Origin: Paucilactobacillus vaccinostercus DSM 20634
GTDB lineage: Bacteria; Bacillota; Bacilli; Lactobacillales; Lactobacillaceae
Direction: 5' to 3'
Length of the DNA: 64,000 nucleotides
Assembly (NCBI RefSeq): GCF_001436295.1
Contig: NZ_AYYY01000063.1
Span: forward strand, 150,685-214,684
Shown: in pieces, positions 8,128 to 17,348 of the stretch
How positions within the stretch are numbered: the stretch's first letter is position 1
Layout of the letters: each line of letters opens with the position of its first letter
The notes under the pieces: generated by a model
What the model was told of the DNA's origin: nothing
Databases searched by the model: none
The model's input: only the letters and a program-made list of their open reading frames with translations
Translations under genes and position numbers: made by a program

Positions 8128-9629
8128 AACTAATTTATCGGCAAATGTTAGGTTTCTTTGCCGTTATTTTAACCTTAATTGTGATTGTTGGTGTGCTGTT
8201 CATCAACGTAACGAGTCGAATGCTTTACACCAACACCTGGAAGCAACTGCAGAGTTATTCTGATAGCTTGATTGAAGATTCGATGCGTTATGATACCGCA
8301 ACGCAACAGTTTGAAGGATTCACAACCGTGCCACTTGAAAATAATGCCCAGCTGTTACAGCGTCAAAACGTGCATTTTACGATTTATAGTGCCAAGGACA
8401 AGGTCATTTATTCCAGCTCAAACTATTCTGCGGTGTTGACCAGTGCCGATTGGAAAAAGCTAAAGGCTGGTAAGACGATTCATAAGATGGAGGATCGCTT
8501 GTCACGACCGACCAATCAGCAGCAATCGAGTCAAAAACCGAAAAAATCAAGCTCGACTAAGAGTAGTAGTCGACCATTAATGACGGATGTCTTGCGACCG
8601 TACTTCTACAAGGGTAAATTAGTTGCAGTTGTGTCGATTGGATCGTTTGTGTCCGATATTCAAGGAAATATGCAGCAAATTCGCAGTAATCTATGGATTG
8701 CGTTTGTGATTTCATCGTTGATCGCGTTGGTTTTGAGTTACCTTTTGGCCCGCTCGACGACTCGGCGAATTGATAAGATGCGCTCAGCAACGCATCAGAT
8801 TGCTCAGGGAAACTATAATGTGCATTTGGCTGTCCAAGGTAGCGATGAGCTGAGTGATTTGTCTACTGATTTCAATAAAATGGCGGATTCGTTGCAGGAA
8901 TCTCAAGAAGAAATTAAGCGGCAAGAAGAGCGTCGACGCCAGTTTATGGCGGACGCTGCCCATGAGATGAGAACGCCGTTGACGACCATCAACGGACTGC
9001 TAGAGGGCTTAGCCTATGATGCAATTCCAGAAGAGGATAAGGCGAATAGTATCAAGCTAATGCAAAATGATACGAAACGGTTGATCCGGCTGGTCAATGA
9101 TAATTTAGATTATGAAAAAATTCGCACGAACCAAATTTCTATGTCCCGGAAGGTCTTTAATGCTGCTGATGTGTTGAACAATTTGAGTGCTCAACTAGGA
9201 AAGAAGGCTGCAACCCAGGGAGACGTAATTGAAATTGAAACGCCGTCGACGGTGATGACCTATGCCGATTACGATCGCTTTGTTCAAATTTTGTTTAATA
9301 TTATTCAAAATGCCATCCAGTTTACGGAAAATGGTACGATTACGGTTACCGGTCGTCAAACCGATACGGGAAGTGAATTTAGTATTCAAGATACCGGAAT
9401 TGGCATGACAGAAGATCAGGTTAAAAATATTTGGGAACGGTTCTATAAAGCAGATCGTTCACGGATGAACACCAAATATGGCGAATCGGGGCTTGGTCTG
9501 GCAATCGTGCATCAATTAGTTGATTTGCACGGTGGGACGATTAAGGTCGATAGCGAATCTGGTAAGGGGACGAAGTTTACTGTATTCTTCCCTGATCGGG
9601 ACCATGCAAAACATCAAAGTGTTGAATAA
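8124..9629 (+). CDS. Sensor histidine kinase
   Basis: This is a 501-residue membrane kinase. TM1 spans about residues 9-28. An extracellular sensor region (29-188) contains a low-complexity Ser/Lys/Gln stretch near 130-150. TM2 lies at about 190-209, HAMP at 207-260, and the HisKA domain has phospho-acceptor His280 in the AAHEMRTPLTT H-box. The HATPase domain shows N (NIIQNAIQF), G1 (DTGIGM), F and G2 (GESGLGLAI) boxes. It forms a two-component pair with the upstream regulator. The layout resembles WalK/YycG-like or PhoR-like kinases, but the signal is unknown. Confidence 0.92.
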   Translation: MKLIYRQMLGFFAVILTLIVIVGVLFINVTSRMLYTNTWKQLQSYSDSLIEDSMRYDTATQQFEGFTTVPLENNAQLLQRQNVHFTIYSAKDKVIYSSSNYSAVLTSADWKKLKAGKTIHKMEDRLSRPTNQQQSSQKPKKSSSTKSSSRPLMTDVLRPYFYKGKLVAVVSIGSFVSDIQGNMQQIRSNLWIAFVISSLIALVLSYLLARSTTRRIDKMRSATHQIAQGNYNVHLAVQGSDELSDLSTDFNKMADSLQESQEEIKRQEERRRQFMADAAHEMRTPLTTINGLLEGLAYDAIPEEDKANSIKLMQNDTKRLIRLVNDNLDYEKIRTNQISMSRKVFNAADVLNNLSAQLGKKAATQGDVIEIETPSTVMTYADYDRFVQILFNIIQNAIQFTENGTITVTGRQTDTGSEFSIQDTGIGMTEDQVKNIWERFYKADRSRMNTKYGESGLGLAIVHQLVDLHGGTIKVDSESGKGTKFTVFFPDRDHAKHQSVE

Positions 9630-9637
9630 TTCTAAAG

Positions 9638-9674
9638 GATAGTTGGTATTTAAGTATACCAATTATCTTTTTTT
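9638..9674 (+). terminator. Terminator after histidine kinase gene
   Basis: GATA-TTGGTAT pairs with ATACCAA-TATC and is followed by seven T residues. Confidence 0.85.
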
Positions 9675-9722
9675 GTTCCGTTTTCGGTTGTGAAAATTGA
9701 ATAACCGCGGTAGAATATTACT

Positions 9723-9752
9723 TTGTAAGGCGAATCTTGTAAATTTGATAAT
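9723..9752 (+). promoter_or_regulatory. Candidate pgi promoter
   Basis: TTGTAA and GATAAT are spaced by 18 bases, about 38 bases before the pgi start codon. Confidence 0.45.
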
Positions 9753-9790
9753 ATCTATACCAATTATTCGAAAAGAAAGAGGTTTTATAG

Positions 9791-11140
9791 ATGACACATA
9801 TTTCATTTGATAGTAGCAGTTTAAAAACGTTCGTTCATGACAATGAACTTGGCGAACTTCAAGCAATGGTGAACGCCGCTGACGATCAATTACGTCAGGG
9901 AACGGGTGCCGGTGCCGATTATATCGACTGGCTTCATCTCCCAACCGACTATGATAAGGACGAATTTGCGCGGATCAAGAAGGCTGCTACGAAAATTCAG
10001 TCGGATTCAAAGGTTTTGGTTGTCATCGGAATTGGGGGGTCATATCTAGGAGCTCGTGCAGCCATTGACTTTTTAAACACGGCCTTCTTCCAAGCTCAAA
10101 AGGATGAGGATCGTCCAGCGCCACAAATTTTGTTTGCAGGTAATTCACTGAGCTCATCATATGTTTATGACATGATCAACTTGATTGGCGATCGTGATTT
10201 TTCTGTGAATGTTATCTCGAAGTCTGGTACCACGACTGAACCATCAATTGCTTTCCGGATTTTCAAGCAATTGTTAATTAAAAAATATGGGGAAGCTGGC
10301 GCGAAGACACGAATTTACGCCACAACCGATCGTCAAAAAGGTGCGTTAAAGACGGAAGCAGACGCTGAAGGATACGAATCCTTTGTAATTCCTGACGGTG
10401 TTGGGGGGCGCTACTCAGTATTGACTGCGGTTGGATTACTACCAATTGCAGCGGCTGGTGCCGATATCGATCAATTAATGGCTGGTGCTCGTGCGGCTGA
10501 AAATGACTACAGTAATCCTGATTTGAGTCAAAATGAAGCATACCAGTATGCGGCCTATCGTAATATTTTATATCGGAAGGGCTACACAACTGAATTGTTA
10601 GAGAATTACGAGCCAACGATGACAATGTTTGCCGAATGGTGGAAGCAACTGGCCGGTGAATCAGAAGGCAAGGATCAAAAGGGCATTTACCCATCATCTG
10701 CGAACTTCTCAACCGATTTACATTCGCTAGGGCAATATATTCAAGAAGGTCAGCGGAATTTGATGGAGACCGTGGTAAAAGTGGGCCAACCAGTACACGA
10801 TGTTGAAATTCCAAGTGAAGACACAGATCTCGATGGTTTGGGATATCTAGAAGGAAAAACAATGGACTTTGTTAATGCCAAGGCGTACCAAGCCGTTGTT
10901 TTGGCCCATGTTGACGGTGGTGTACCAGTGATGACTGTTAATATTCCACAACAAGATGAATTCACACTAGGATACCTGATTTACTTCTTTGAAGTGGCGA
11001 TTGGTATTTCTGGCTACTTAAATGGTATTAATCCATTCAACCAACCAGGGGTAGAAGCCTACAAGACCAATATGTTTGGCCTATTGGGCAAACCAGGATT
11101 CGAAGAAATTGGTGATAAATTACGGGCACGATTGAACTAG
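9791..11140 (+). CDS. pgi: Glucose-6-phosphate isomerase
   Basis: This cytoplasmic glycolytic enzyme interconverts glucose-6-phosphate and fructose-6-phosphate. The 449-residue length is typical of the Firmicute form. Visible signatures are the phosphate-binding [13 protein letters not shown] and [10 protein letters not shown] loops, the [15 protein letters not shown] signature, the [23 protein letters not shown] region containing the catalytic Glu, and the [10 protein letters not shown]-type histidine segment. It is flanked by a candidate promoter and a strong terminator, so it is probably monocistronic. Confidence 0.96.
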   Translation: MTHISFDSSSLKTFVHDNELGELQAMVNAADDQLRQGTGAGADYIDWLHLPTDYDKDEFARIKKAATKIQSDSKVLVVIGIGGSYLGARAAIDFLNTAFFQAQKDEDRPAPQILFAGNSLSSSYVYDMINLIGDRDFSVNVISKSGTTTEPSIAFRIFKQLLIKKYGEAGAKTRIYATTDRQKGALKTEADAEGYESFVIPDGVGGRYSVLTAVGLLPIAAAGADIDQLMAGARAAENDYSNPDLSQNEAYQYAAYRNILYRKGYTTELLENYEPTMTMFAEWWKQLAGESEGKDQKGIYPSSANFSTDLHSLGQYIQEGQRNLMETVVKVGQPVHDVEIPSEDTDLDGLGYLEGKTMDFVNAKAYQAVVLAHVDGGVPVMTVNIPQQDEFTLGYLIYFFEVAIGISGYLNGINPFNQPGVEAYKTNMFGLLGKPGFEEIGDKLRARLN

Positions 11141-11156
11141 TCAAATCAGACTTGGC

Positions 11157-11187
11157 AAAAGAGGAAGCACTGGCTTCCTCTTTTTTT
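11157..11187 (+). terminator. Terminator after pgi
   Basis: AGAGGAAGC/GGCTTCCTCT forms a tight hairpin followed by seven T residues. Confidence 0.9.
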
Positions 11188-11335
11188 GCGTTAAAGTATA
11201 AAAAAATTTATAACGATGACATGAAAATGTGAGATATTGTTGATTCATAAACTTGGAGGGGATTTTCACTTAAGAAAAGTTTGTAAAACTAATCTATAAT
11301 TAAATTTTAATTAGAAAAGATGCAACTGGTTTACA
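11188..11335. other. AT-rich regulatory stretch upstream of acnA operon
   Basis: No gene is visible. The stretch is very AT-rich and holds a stand-alone TATAAT at 11295-11300. It also holds an inverted repeat ATGCAA-N5-TTACAT at 11320-11336, which resembles half-sites of a regulator palindrome but does not fit the CcpA cre consensus. Confidence 0.4.
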
Positions 11336-11373
11336 TCGTCTAACTTGACGAAACCCTTTACTTGCTTTAGATT
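11336..11373 (+). promoter_or_regulatory. acnA operon promoter with overlapping inverted repeat
   Basis: TTGACG (11345-11350) and TAGATT (11368-11373) are separated by 17 bases. The -35 is embedded in the perfect inverted repeat TCGTC-TAACTT-GACGA (11336-11351), which is the position expected for an operator. A near copy of this element lies at 19027-19045, upstream of the MHS transporter. Confidence 0.5.
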
Positions 11374-11440
11374 GAGACTATTCCGATTTAAATGAGAGAA
11401 AAATTAGAAGATGTAAATCGGGTTTCAATTAAGGCGAAAG

Positions 11441-14077
11441 ATGGTGATAAATTTGACGAATACCACGTATGAAAATAGTTTTCAACTGAATCATCAGACT
11501 TATCGATTTGCCGATATTGCCGAGTTTTTAGCTCAGCATCAGGTGGATGTCGATAAGTTTCCGTATACAATTCGCATCCTACTAGAAGCAGCCGTTCGAC
11601 GGCATAATCACAATCAGTCCCAAGGTGATGAACTTACTGCGCTAGTCCACTGGGATGACCAACACGATGCTGACGTGGCTTACAAACCCGAACGGGTAAT
11701 TTTACAAGATTTTACCGGGGTCCCCGCGTTAGTCGACTTGGCGGCGATGCGCGATGCGATTGCTAAAAAGGGTGGCGATGTGCAGGCGATCAATCCCGAA
11801 GTGCCAGTAGATTTGGTGATTGATCATTCTGTTCAAGTTGATCGATCAGGGGATGATACGGCGTTTGCGTTTAACGTTCAAAAAGAGTTTGAACGTAATC
11901 ATGAACGTTACACATTTTTGAAGTGGGCGCAGAATAGTTTTGATAATTTAACAGTTATTCCGCCCGATACCGGAATTATTCATCAGGTGAATCTGGAACG
12001 CTTGGCAACGGTCGTAATGACCAAGCAACAAAGTGATGGGAGCTTCGAAGCCTTTCCGGATACCTTAGTCGGAACCGATTCGCACACCACCATGATTAAC
12101 GGCCTCGGTGTGCTTGGCTGGGGTGTCGGCGGAATTGAAGCGGAAGCAAGTATGCTTGGGGAAAATTCGTTTATGCCAATTCCTAAGGTTGTTGGCGTCA
12201 AATTAACCGGCCGTCTCGCAGCAGGTGTGACCGCCACTGACTTAGCGTTGACGCTGACGAATTTACTGCGACAACATCAAGTAGTTGGAAAGTTCGTTGA
12301 ATTCTACGGTGAGGGATTGGATCATTTACCGTTGGCTTATCGGGCAACGGTGGCTAATATGGCACCAGAATATGGTGCGACCTGTGGGTTCTTTCCAATC
12401 GATCGGCAGACACTCGACTACTTAAAATTGACTGATCGGCCAGCGGCACTGATTGAGTTGGTTGAACAATATGCGCATCAAAACCACTTATTTTACGAGT
12501 CTGGTCAAGATGATCAACGGCAGTATAGTGAGTATGAAACCCTAGATTTAGGCACCGTAGAAAGTAGTGTGGCTGGACCTAATCGACCACAGGATTTAGT
12601 GAAATTAGCGCAAATGCCACAGCAGTTTGATGATCGTCGCGACATGCCGGCCTACCCGGTGATGGTTAATGAGCAGTCGTTTGAGTTACGGCCGGGGTCG
12701 CTTGGAATTGCCGCTATCACGAGTTGTACAAATACTTCTAATCCTCAGGTACTTTTAGCAGCGGCTTTAGTGGCCAAAAGAGCGGTTGAATTGGGATTGA
12801 AGGTACCGGCCTATGTTAAAACCTCATTTGCACCAGGCTCACGAGTCGTCATGGAATATTTAAAGGCGGCTGGATTACAGCAGTATTTGGATGAAATTGG
12901 ATTTAACTTAGTGGGCTATGGCTGTACGACGTGTATTGGGAACTCTGGGCAGCTTCTCGAAGAGCTTCAATCGCGACTCAGTGCAGATGCGTATCCAATT
13001 GCGGCGGTAGAAAGTGGTAATCGAAACTTCGAAGGACGGGTTAATCCACTCGTGAAGGATACGTACTTGGCTTCGCCACCATTGGTCGTGGTTTATGCGC
13101 TGGCGGGAACCTGTGACATCGACTTGACGACCGAACCCGTTGGAACGGGGCGTGACGGACAACCGGTATACATGAAGGATTTGTGGCCCTCAGACGATTT
13201 GATTGCTGATTTAACGCGTCAGTACCTGTCACCCAAACAATTCTCTGAAAATTACCAACAGATTTTCCAACAAAATGAAACTTGGAATCAATTGGAAGCA
13301 CCAACGTCTGCCACGTACGATTGGGATACTGCATCTACGTACATTGCGTCACCGCCGTTCTTTGAAACGGCAGATCAACAACCAGAGGAGATTCAAGGGA
13401 TTCGAGTATTGGCGAAAGTGGGAGATTCAATTACTACTGATCATATTTCGCCGGCTGGGTTCATTGGGTCTAAGACCCCTGCTGGAAAATATCTACAAGA
13501 TCATGGAATTGCAGTGCGGGACTTTAATTCCTACGGATCGCGACGGGGAAATCATGAGGTTATGATGCGTGGTACCCTGGCCAATATCCGTCTCAAAAAC
13601 GAATTAGCACCTGGAACCACGGGTGGATTCACGACTTACTTACCAACAAACGAGCCCACGACAATTTTTGAAGCCTCACGTGAATATCTGCATGACCAGA
13701 CACCCTTGCTTATTTTAGCCGGCAAAGATTACGGGATGGGATCGTCTCGTGATTGGGCCGCCAAGGGGGTTAAGTTGCTCGGGGTGAAGGTTATTATTGC
13801 CGAGAGCTTTGAGCGAATCCACCGGTCTAATTTGGCCATGATGGGCATTATTCCCCTAGAATATTTGCCAGGAGAAACGGCAGCCACAATCGGGCTAGAT
13901 GGAACCGAAACGTATACGATTCAGTTGGATAAGCAGATCGCGCACGTGACTGCAACGACTGCTACGCGACAGGTTAAGTTTGATACGCGGGTGCGTTTCG
14001 ATACCCCGATTGACTGGACCTATTACGAGCATGGTGGAATCCTACCGTTAATTGTGGATGATAAGTTGAATGCTTAG
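11441..14077 (+). CDS. acnA: Aconitate hydratase
   Basis: This is an 878-residue AcnA/IRP-type aconitase, converting citrate to isocitrate via cis-aconitate with a [4Fe-4S] cluster. The cluster cysteines are Cys429 (SCTNTSNP) and Cys495/Cys498 (GCTTCIG), at positions typical of the family. The swivel domain follows in the C-terminal quarter, with GSSRDWAAKG and RIHRSNLAMMGI. The AAGG before the ATG at 11441 is a modest ribosome site; a GTG three bases later is an alternative. It is the first gene of the acnA-citZ-icd operon, the oxidative branch leading from oxaloacetate and acetyl-CoA to 2-oxoglutarate and so to glutamate. Confidence 0.95.
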   Translation: MVINLTNTTYENSFQLNHQTYRFADIAEFLAQHQVDVDKFPYTIRILLEAAVRRHNHNQSQGDELTALVHWDDQHDADVAYKPERVILQDFTGVPALVDLAAMRDAIAKKGGDVQAINPEVPVDLVIDHSVQVDRSGDDTAFAFNVQKEFERNHERYTFLKWAQNSFDNLTVIPPDTGIIHQVNLERLATVVMTKQQSDGSFEAFPDTLVGTDSHTTMINGLGVLGWGVGGIEAEASMLGENSFMPIPKVVGVKLTGRLAAGVTATDLALTLTNLLRQHQVVGKFVEFYGEGLDHLPLAYRATVANMAPEYGATCGFFPIDRQTLDYLKLTDRPAALIELVEQYAHQNHLFYESGQDDQRQYSEYETLDLGTVESSVAGPNRPQDLVKLAQMPQQFDDRRDMPAYPVMVNEQSFELRPGSLGIAAITSCTNTSNPQVLLAAALVAKRAVELGLKVPAYVKTSFAPGSRVVMEYLKAAGLQQYLDEIGFNLVGYGCTTCIGNSGQLLEELQSRLSADAYPIAAVESGNRNFEGRVNPLVKDTYLASPPLVVVYALAGTCDIDLTTEPVGTGRDGQPVYMKDLWPSDDLIADLTRQYLSPKQFSENYQQIFQQNETWNQLEAPTSATYDWDTASTYIASPPFFETADQQPEEIQGIRVLAKVGDSITTDHISPAGFIGSKTPAGKYLQDHGIAVRDFNSYGSRRGNHEVMMRGTLANIRLKNELAPGTTGGFTTYLPTNEPTTIFEASREYLHDQTPLLILAGKDYGMGSSRDWAAKGVKLLGVKVIIAESFERIHRSNLAMMGIIPLEYLPGETAATIGLDGTETYTIQLDKQIAHVTATTATRQVKFDTRVRFDTPIDWTYYEHGGILPLIVDDKLNA

Positions 14078-14102
14078 GTGAACAGTACGAGGAGGTGTAT
14101 GA

Positions 14103-15209
14103 ATGAAATTACCAGAAGGACTGGCAGGGGTCGTCATTTCTGAGACTAAAATTAGCTCAACCAAGGACGCAATTCTCACCTATGCCGGCTACCCAATTAA
14201 TGAACTCAAGGATGCGCCGTTTGAAGAAGTCGTATACTTGCTGTGGCATAAGAAATTGCCAACTGAATCACAGCTCAAAGAGGTGCGCCACCAGTTGGTT
14301 GATGAAATGAAATTACCGGATGAAACAATTCGGTTAATGAAGTATGTGGCGCTGGAGCCCCAACACCCAATGAGTATTTTACGAACGACGGTATCGTTGC
14401 TCGGGACCACCCATAATGATGTTAGACGAGATCAGCCACTCAAAATTTTATCGAAGATGTTAACTGCGATTGCCGCAATCATCCGCTTGCGGGACAATCA
14501 GGAGCTGATGAAGGTTAATCCACAATGGGGCGTTGTGGAAAACTTCATGTATTTATTTACGGGCAAACGCCCAACACCGAGTCAGGTCAGCATGTTCAAT
14601 ACGGTGATGGTGTTGCATGCGGATCATGAATTTAACGCATCCACCTTCACCGGACGTGTCGTGGCATCCACGCAAGCGGATTATTATTCTTGTTTAACTG
14701 CGGCCGTTTGTGCACTCAAGGGCCCCTTGCATGGTGGTGCTAACGAGCAAGTTTTCAAGATGTTAGAAGAGATTCGTCATACCGGACAAAAGCCCATTGA
14801 CTATGTCAACAAGCGAATTGCGGCCGGTAAAAAAATCATGGGATTTGGTCATCGAATTTATAAGGATGGTGATCCCCGCGCCAAAATTTTACGCGGAATT
14901 GCAGAACAGATTGCAGACGAGACCAATAATTCGGTGTATTTCAACCTCCAAGAGCAAATTCGGGATTACATGTTTGAAAAAACACATCTGCATCCCAATG
15001 TAGATTACTATACGGCATTAATTTACCATTGTTTGGGGTTGGATAAGTCAACATTTACGACAATGTTTGCGGCTTGTCGAACGGCGGGATGGTTGGCACA
15101 CATTATGGAACAACAAAGTGATGGATGCCTCATTCGGCCATCGTCAGAGTATGTGGGACCGACTGGTCGGCACTATCCAGGACATGAGAAGGAGAATCAA
15201 AAAAAATGA
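14103..15209 (+). CDS. citZ: Citrate synthase
   Basis: This 368-residue enzyme condenses oxaloacetate and acetyl-CoA to citrate. It matches the short, type I-like Gram-positive citrate synthases. The expected catalytic residues are visible: His210 in LHGGANEQV, His250 in GFGHRIYKDGDPRA and Asp301 in NVDYYTALIY. A strong AGGAGGTG site precedes the ATG, 26 bases after the acnA stop. Its 3' end overlaps icd by four bases, which indicates coupled translation. Confidence 0.93.
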   Translation: MKLPEGLAGVVISETKISSTKDAILTYAGYPINELKDAPFEEVVYLLWHKKLPTESQLKEVRHQLVDEMKLPDETIRLMKYVALEPQHPMSILRTTVSLLGTTHNDVRRDQPLKILSKMLTAIAAIIRLRDNQELMKVNPQWGVVENFMYLFTGKRPTPSQVSMFNTVMVLHADHEFNASTFTGRVVASTQADYYSCLTAAVCALKGPLHGGANEQVFKMLEEIRHTGQKPIDYVNKRIAAGKKIMGFGHRIYKDGDPRAKILRGIAEQIADETNNSVYFNLQEQIRDYMFEKTHLHPNVDYYTALIYHCLGLDKSTFTTMFAACRTAGWLAHIMEQQSDGCLIRPSSEYVGPTGRHYPGHEKENQKK

Positions 15210-16468
15210 CAGCGGAGAAGATTACGAAGGTCAACGGGAAGATGATGGTACCAGACAATCCCATGATTCCCTACATTCAGGGGGATGGTATTGGACCGGA
15301 AATTTGGCAAGCAGCCCAGAAAGTATTTGATGCGGCAGTTCAAAAGGCGTATCAGGGGGCGCGACGTGTTAGCTGGCAGTCGCTGTTGGCAGGAGAGGTT
15401 GCATTTAAGGAAACGGGCCAGTGGCTTCCGGATGATACACTACGGGTATTAAAAGAGGATCTGGTTGCCATTAAGGGACCACTGACAACGCCCATCGGTG
15501 AGGGACATCGCTCAATTAACGTGACGCTGCGGCAGAAATTGGACCTATACGCATGTTTCCGGCCAGTCAATTATTACGAAGGCACGCCATCACCGGTGAT
15601 TCATCCTGAACGGGTCAATATCGACGTGTTTCGTGAAAATACTGAGGATATCTATGCGGGAATTGAAGCGGATGTGGGAACGCCAGCAGCTCAGGCAATT
15701 AAGCAGTTACTTGCATCTCAGGGACAACTCGAGAAGGTGCGCTTCCCCGAGACCGCGGCATTTGCGATCAAGCCAATTTCGAGTGAGGGGACGAAGCGGT
15801 TGGTGAAGGCGGCCATTGAACATACCCTGAACCATCAGCGCCATACCCTGACGCTAGTTCATAAAGGCAACATCATGAAAAAGACCGAGGGTAGTTTCAA
15901 AAAATGGGGGTATGACTTTCTCGAGAATCAGTATGCAGAACAAGTATTTACAACACCACAGTATGAGCAGATCGCACAAAATTCCGGTGCTGATGCAGCA
16001 GATCAGGCCTTAGCTAACGCCAAACAAGCGGGGAAAGTAATCGTGAACGATGTGATTACCGATAATTTCTTTCAACAGGCGTTGTTGCGACCAGAAAACT
16101 TTGAGGTTGTTGCAACAATGAACTTGAATGGTGACTATATTTCAGATGCATTGGCAGCTCAAGTTGGCGGAATTGGGATTGCACCTGGTGGTAACATCAA
16201 TTATGAAACCGGCCATGCAATCTTTGAGGCCACTCATGGTACGGCACCGCAGTTTGCGGGGCAGAATCGATTAAACCCAACTTCGATTATTTTATCTGGT
16301 GCGATGATGTTCGACTACATCGGCTGGTCAGAGGTCGCGACACTGATTCGACAGGGAATCCAATCCGCAATTAAGCGTCATCACGTGACAGAAGATTTCG
16401 CAACCGACGACACAGCGACCATCCTGTCAACCAGCGGGTTTGGTGACTACGTTGCTAATCATCTATAA
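15206..16468 (+). CDS. icd: Isocitrate dehydrogenase, NADP-type
   Basis: This 420-residue enzyme oxidatively decarboxylates isocitrate to 2-oxoglutarate with NADP. The isocitrate-binding segment GEGHRSINVTLRQKLDLYACFRP is present with the serine, asparagine and arginines that contact substrate. Other signatures are FRENTEDIYAGIE, the NLNGDYISDALAAQVGGIGIAPG metal and active-site block, and the EATHGTAPQFAG cofactor loop. It overlaps citZ by ATGA and closes the operon before a terminator. Together the three genes should allow glutamate-family synthesis from citrate or pyruvate. Confidence 0.94.
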   Translation: MTAEKITKVNGKMMVPDNPMIPYIQGDGIGPEIWQAAQKVFDAAVQKAYQGARRVSWQSLLAGEVAFKETGQWLPDDTLRVLKEDLVAIKGPLTTPIGEGHRSINVTLRQKLDLYACFRPVNYYEGTPSPVIHPERVNIDVFRENTEDIYAGIEADVGTPAAQAIKQLLASQGQLEKVRFPETAAFAIKPISSEGTKRLVKAAIEHTLNHQRHTLTLVHKGNIMKKTEGSFKKWGYDFLENQYAEQVFTTPQYEQIAQNSGADAADQALANAKQAGKVIVNDVITDNFFQQALLRPENFEVVATMNLNGDYISDALAAQVGGIGIAPGGNINYETGHAIFEATHGTAPQFAGQNRLNPTSIILSGAMMFDYIGWSEVATLIRQGIQSAIKRHHVTEDFATDDTATILSTSGFGDYVANHL

Positions 16469-16478
16469 TGAACAATCT

Positions 16479-16513
16479 AAAAAGCGCGTCACCGATAGTT
16501 GGTGGCGCGCTTT
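16479..16513 (+). terminator. Terminator after icd
   Basis: AAAGCGCG-CACC pairs with GGTG-CGCGCTTT. The T run is short, but the stem is very GC-rich. Confidence 0.75.
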
Positions 16514-16574
16514 CTGGGTGTGTTTTCTGAGAGGAGTTGTGATAGACTGATGGGATTAGGAAAGAAGGGAAAAG

Positions 16575-16961
16575 ATGGACGAATTATTAATTGGCCTGTT
16601 TGCAATTGTGGGTGGCGTTTTGAGATGGCTGGTGGGTCAGTTACTACCAACTGGTCAGTGGCCGCTGACAACACTCTTGATCAACTTAGTGGGAAGCTTT
16701 TTGTTGGCCTGGATGTCTGGCAATATCGTGCGGCGGTTGAAAATTCCGGCGGCTCTGAGCCTAGCACTTGGAACGGGGATGATTGGCGCGTTCACAACAT
16801 TCTCAACGTTGACACTGGATGTTTACCATCTTATTTTGAGTCAGCATTGGTGGTTGGCATTAACATACATAGTAAGTAGTATTATCGGTGGAACCTTGAT
16901 GGCGGCCGCAGGAATGTGGTTAGGCTCGAATCAAAGACGGGAGGCTTCAATCGATGATTAG
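16575..16961 (+). CDS. crcB1: Fluoride ion channel CrcB/Fluc, first subunit
   Basis: This is a 128-residue, four-helix membrane protein of the Fluc family that passively exports fluoride. Signatures are GGVLRWLVG near the N-terminus, the pore Asn in TLLINLVGSF, and GMIGAFTTFSTLTLD, whose Phe and Thr residues line the fluoride path. AAGGG precedes the ATG. It overlaps the second crcB gene by eight bases. Paired crcB genes encode antiparallel heterodimers. No fluoride riboswitch was recognised in the short leader. Confidence 0.9.
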   Translation: MDELLIGLFAIVGGVLRWLVGQLLPTGQWPLTTLLINLVGSFLLAWMSGNIVRRLKIPAALSLALGTGMIGAFTTFSTLTLDVYHLILSQHWWLALTYIVSSIIGGTLMAAAGMWLGSNQRREASIDD

Positions 16962-17304
16962 TGGCGTGTTAGTTGGCGGTGGCGCTGCTCTTGGTGCCAT
17001 TGCCCGTTATGATACGACTAAGTGGATCAAGCAGCAGCGTGCCAGTACGTTTCCAGTGGCCACCCTGCTGATTAACTGGCTGGGAGCCCTGATTTTGGGG
17101 GTAGTGGCAAGTCATTTTAATGCAACCACTGGCTGGTATGCGCTTCTGGGAATTGGATTTTGTGGTGGCTTTACAACGTTTTCAACATTGAGTCTGGAAA
17201 CGGTGGTGTTAATTAAGCAACACTACTATCGTTTGGCGTTTTACTACGTTTTTGCGACGTATGTTGGTGGGTGCATTCTACTGGCGGGCGGATACTGGTT
17301 ATAA
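16954..17304 (+). CDS. crcB2: Fluoride ion channel CrcB/Fluc, second subunit
   Basis: This 116-residue partner of the preceding Fluc subunit has the same hallmarks in order: GAIARYDTTKW, ATLLINWLGALILG with the pore Asn, and GFCGGFTTFSTLSLE. It has four predicted transmembrane helices. The start codon lies inside the end of crcB1, and GGAGG sits just upstream. The transcript ends at the shared terminator at 17305-17346. Confidence 0.9.
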   Translation: MISGVLVGGGAALGAIARYDTTKWIKQQRASTFPVATLLINWLGALILGVVASHFNATTGWYALLGIGFCGGFTTFSTLSLETVVLIKQHYYRLAFYYVFATYVGGCILLAGGYWL

Positions 17305-17346
17305 AAAAACGGATGTTGCATGAAGAAGATGCAACATCCGTTTTAA
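17305..17346. terminator. Bidirectional terminator between crcB2 and MHS transporter
   Basis: A long perfect stem, AAAACGGATGTTGCAT against ATGCAACATCCGTTTT, is flanked by A and T runs on both sides. It separates two convergent genes and can end transcription from either. Confidence 0.9.
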
Positions 17347-17348
17347 AT

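Noticed and set aside
10278-10862. 194-codon minus-strand ORF
   Set aside because: It lies wholly inside pgi, has no ribosome site, and shows a His/Leu/Arg-rich shadow composition.
11320-11336. ATGCAA-N5-TTACAT as a CcpA cre site
   Set aside because: The arms resemble cre ends, but the central CG is missing and the spacing is one base too long.
13041-13565. Overlapping ORFs on both strands within acnA
   Set aside because: These are shadow frames of a long coding gene with no independent start signals.
16514-16574. Possible fluoride riboswitch before crcB
   Set aside because: The conserved crcB-motif core was not found in the 60-base leader.
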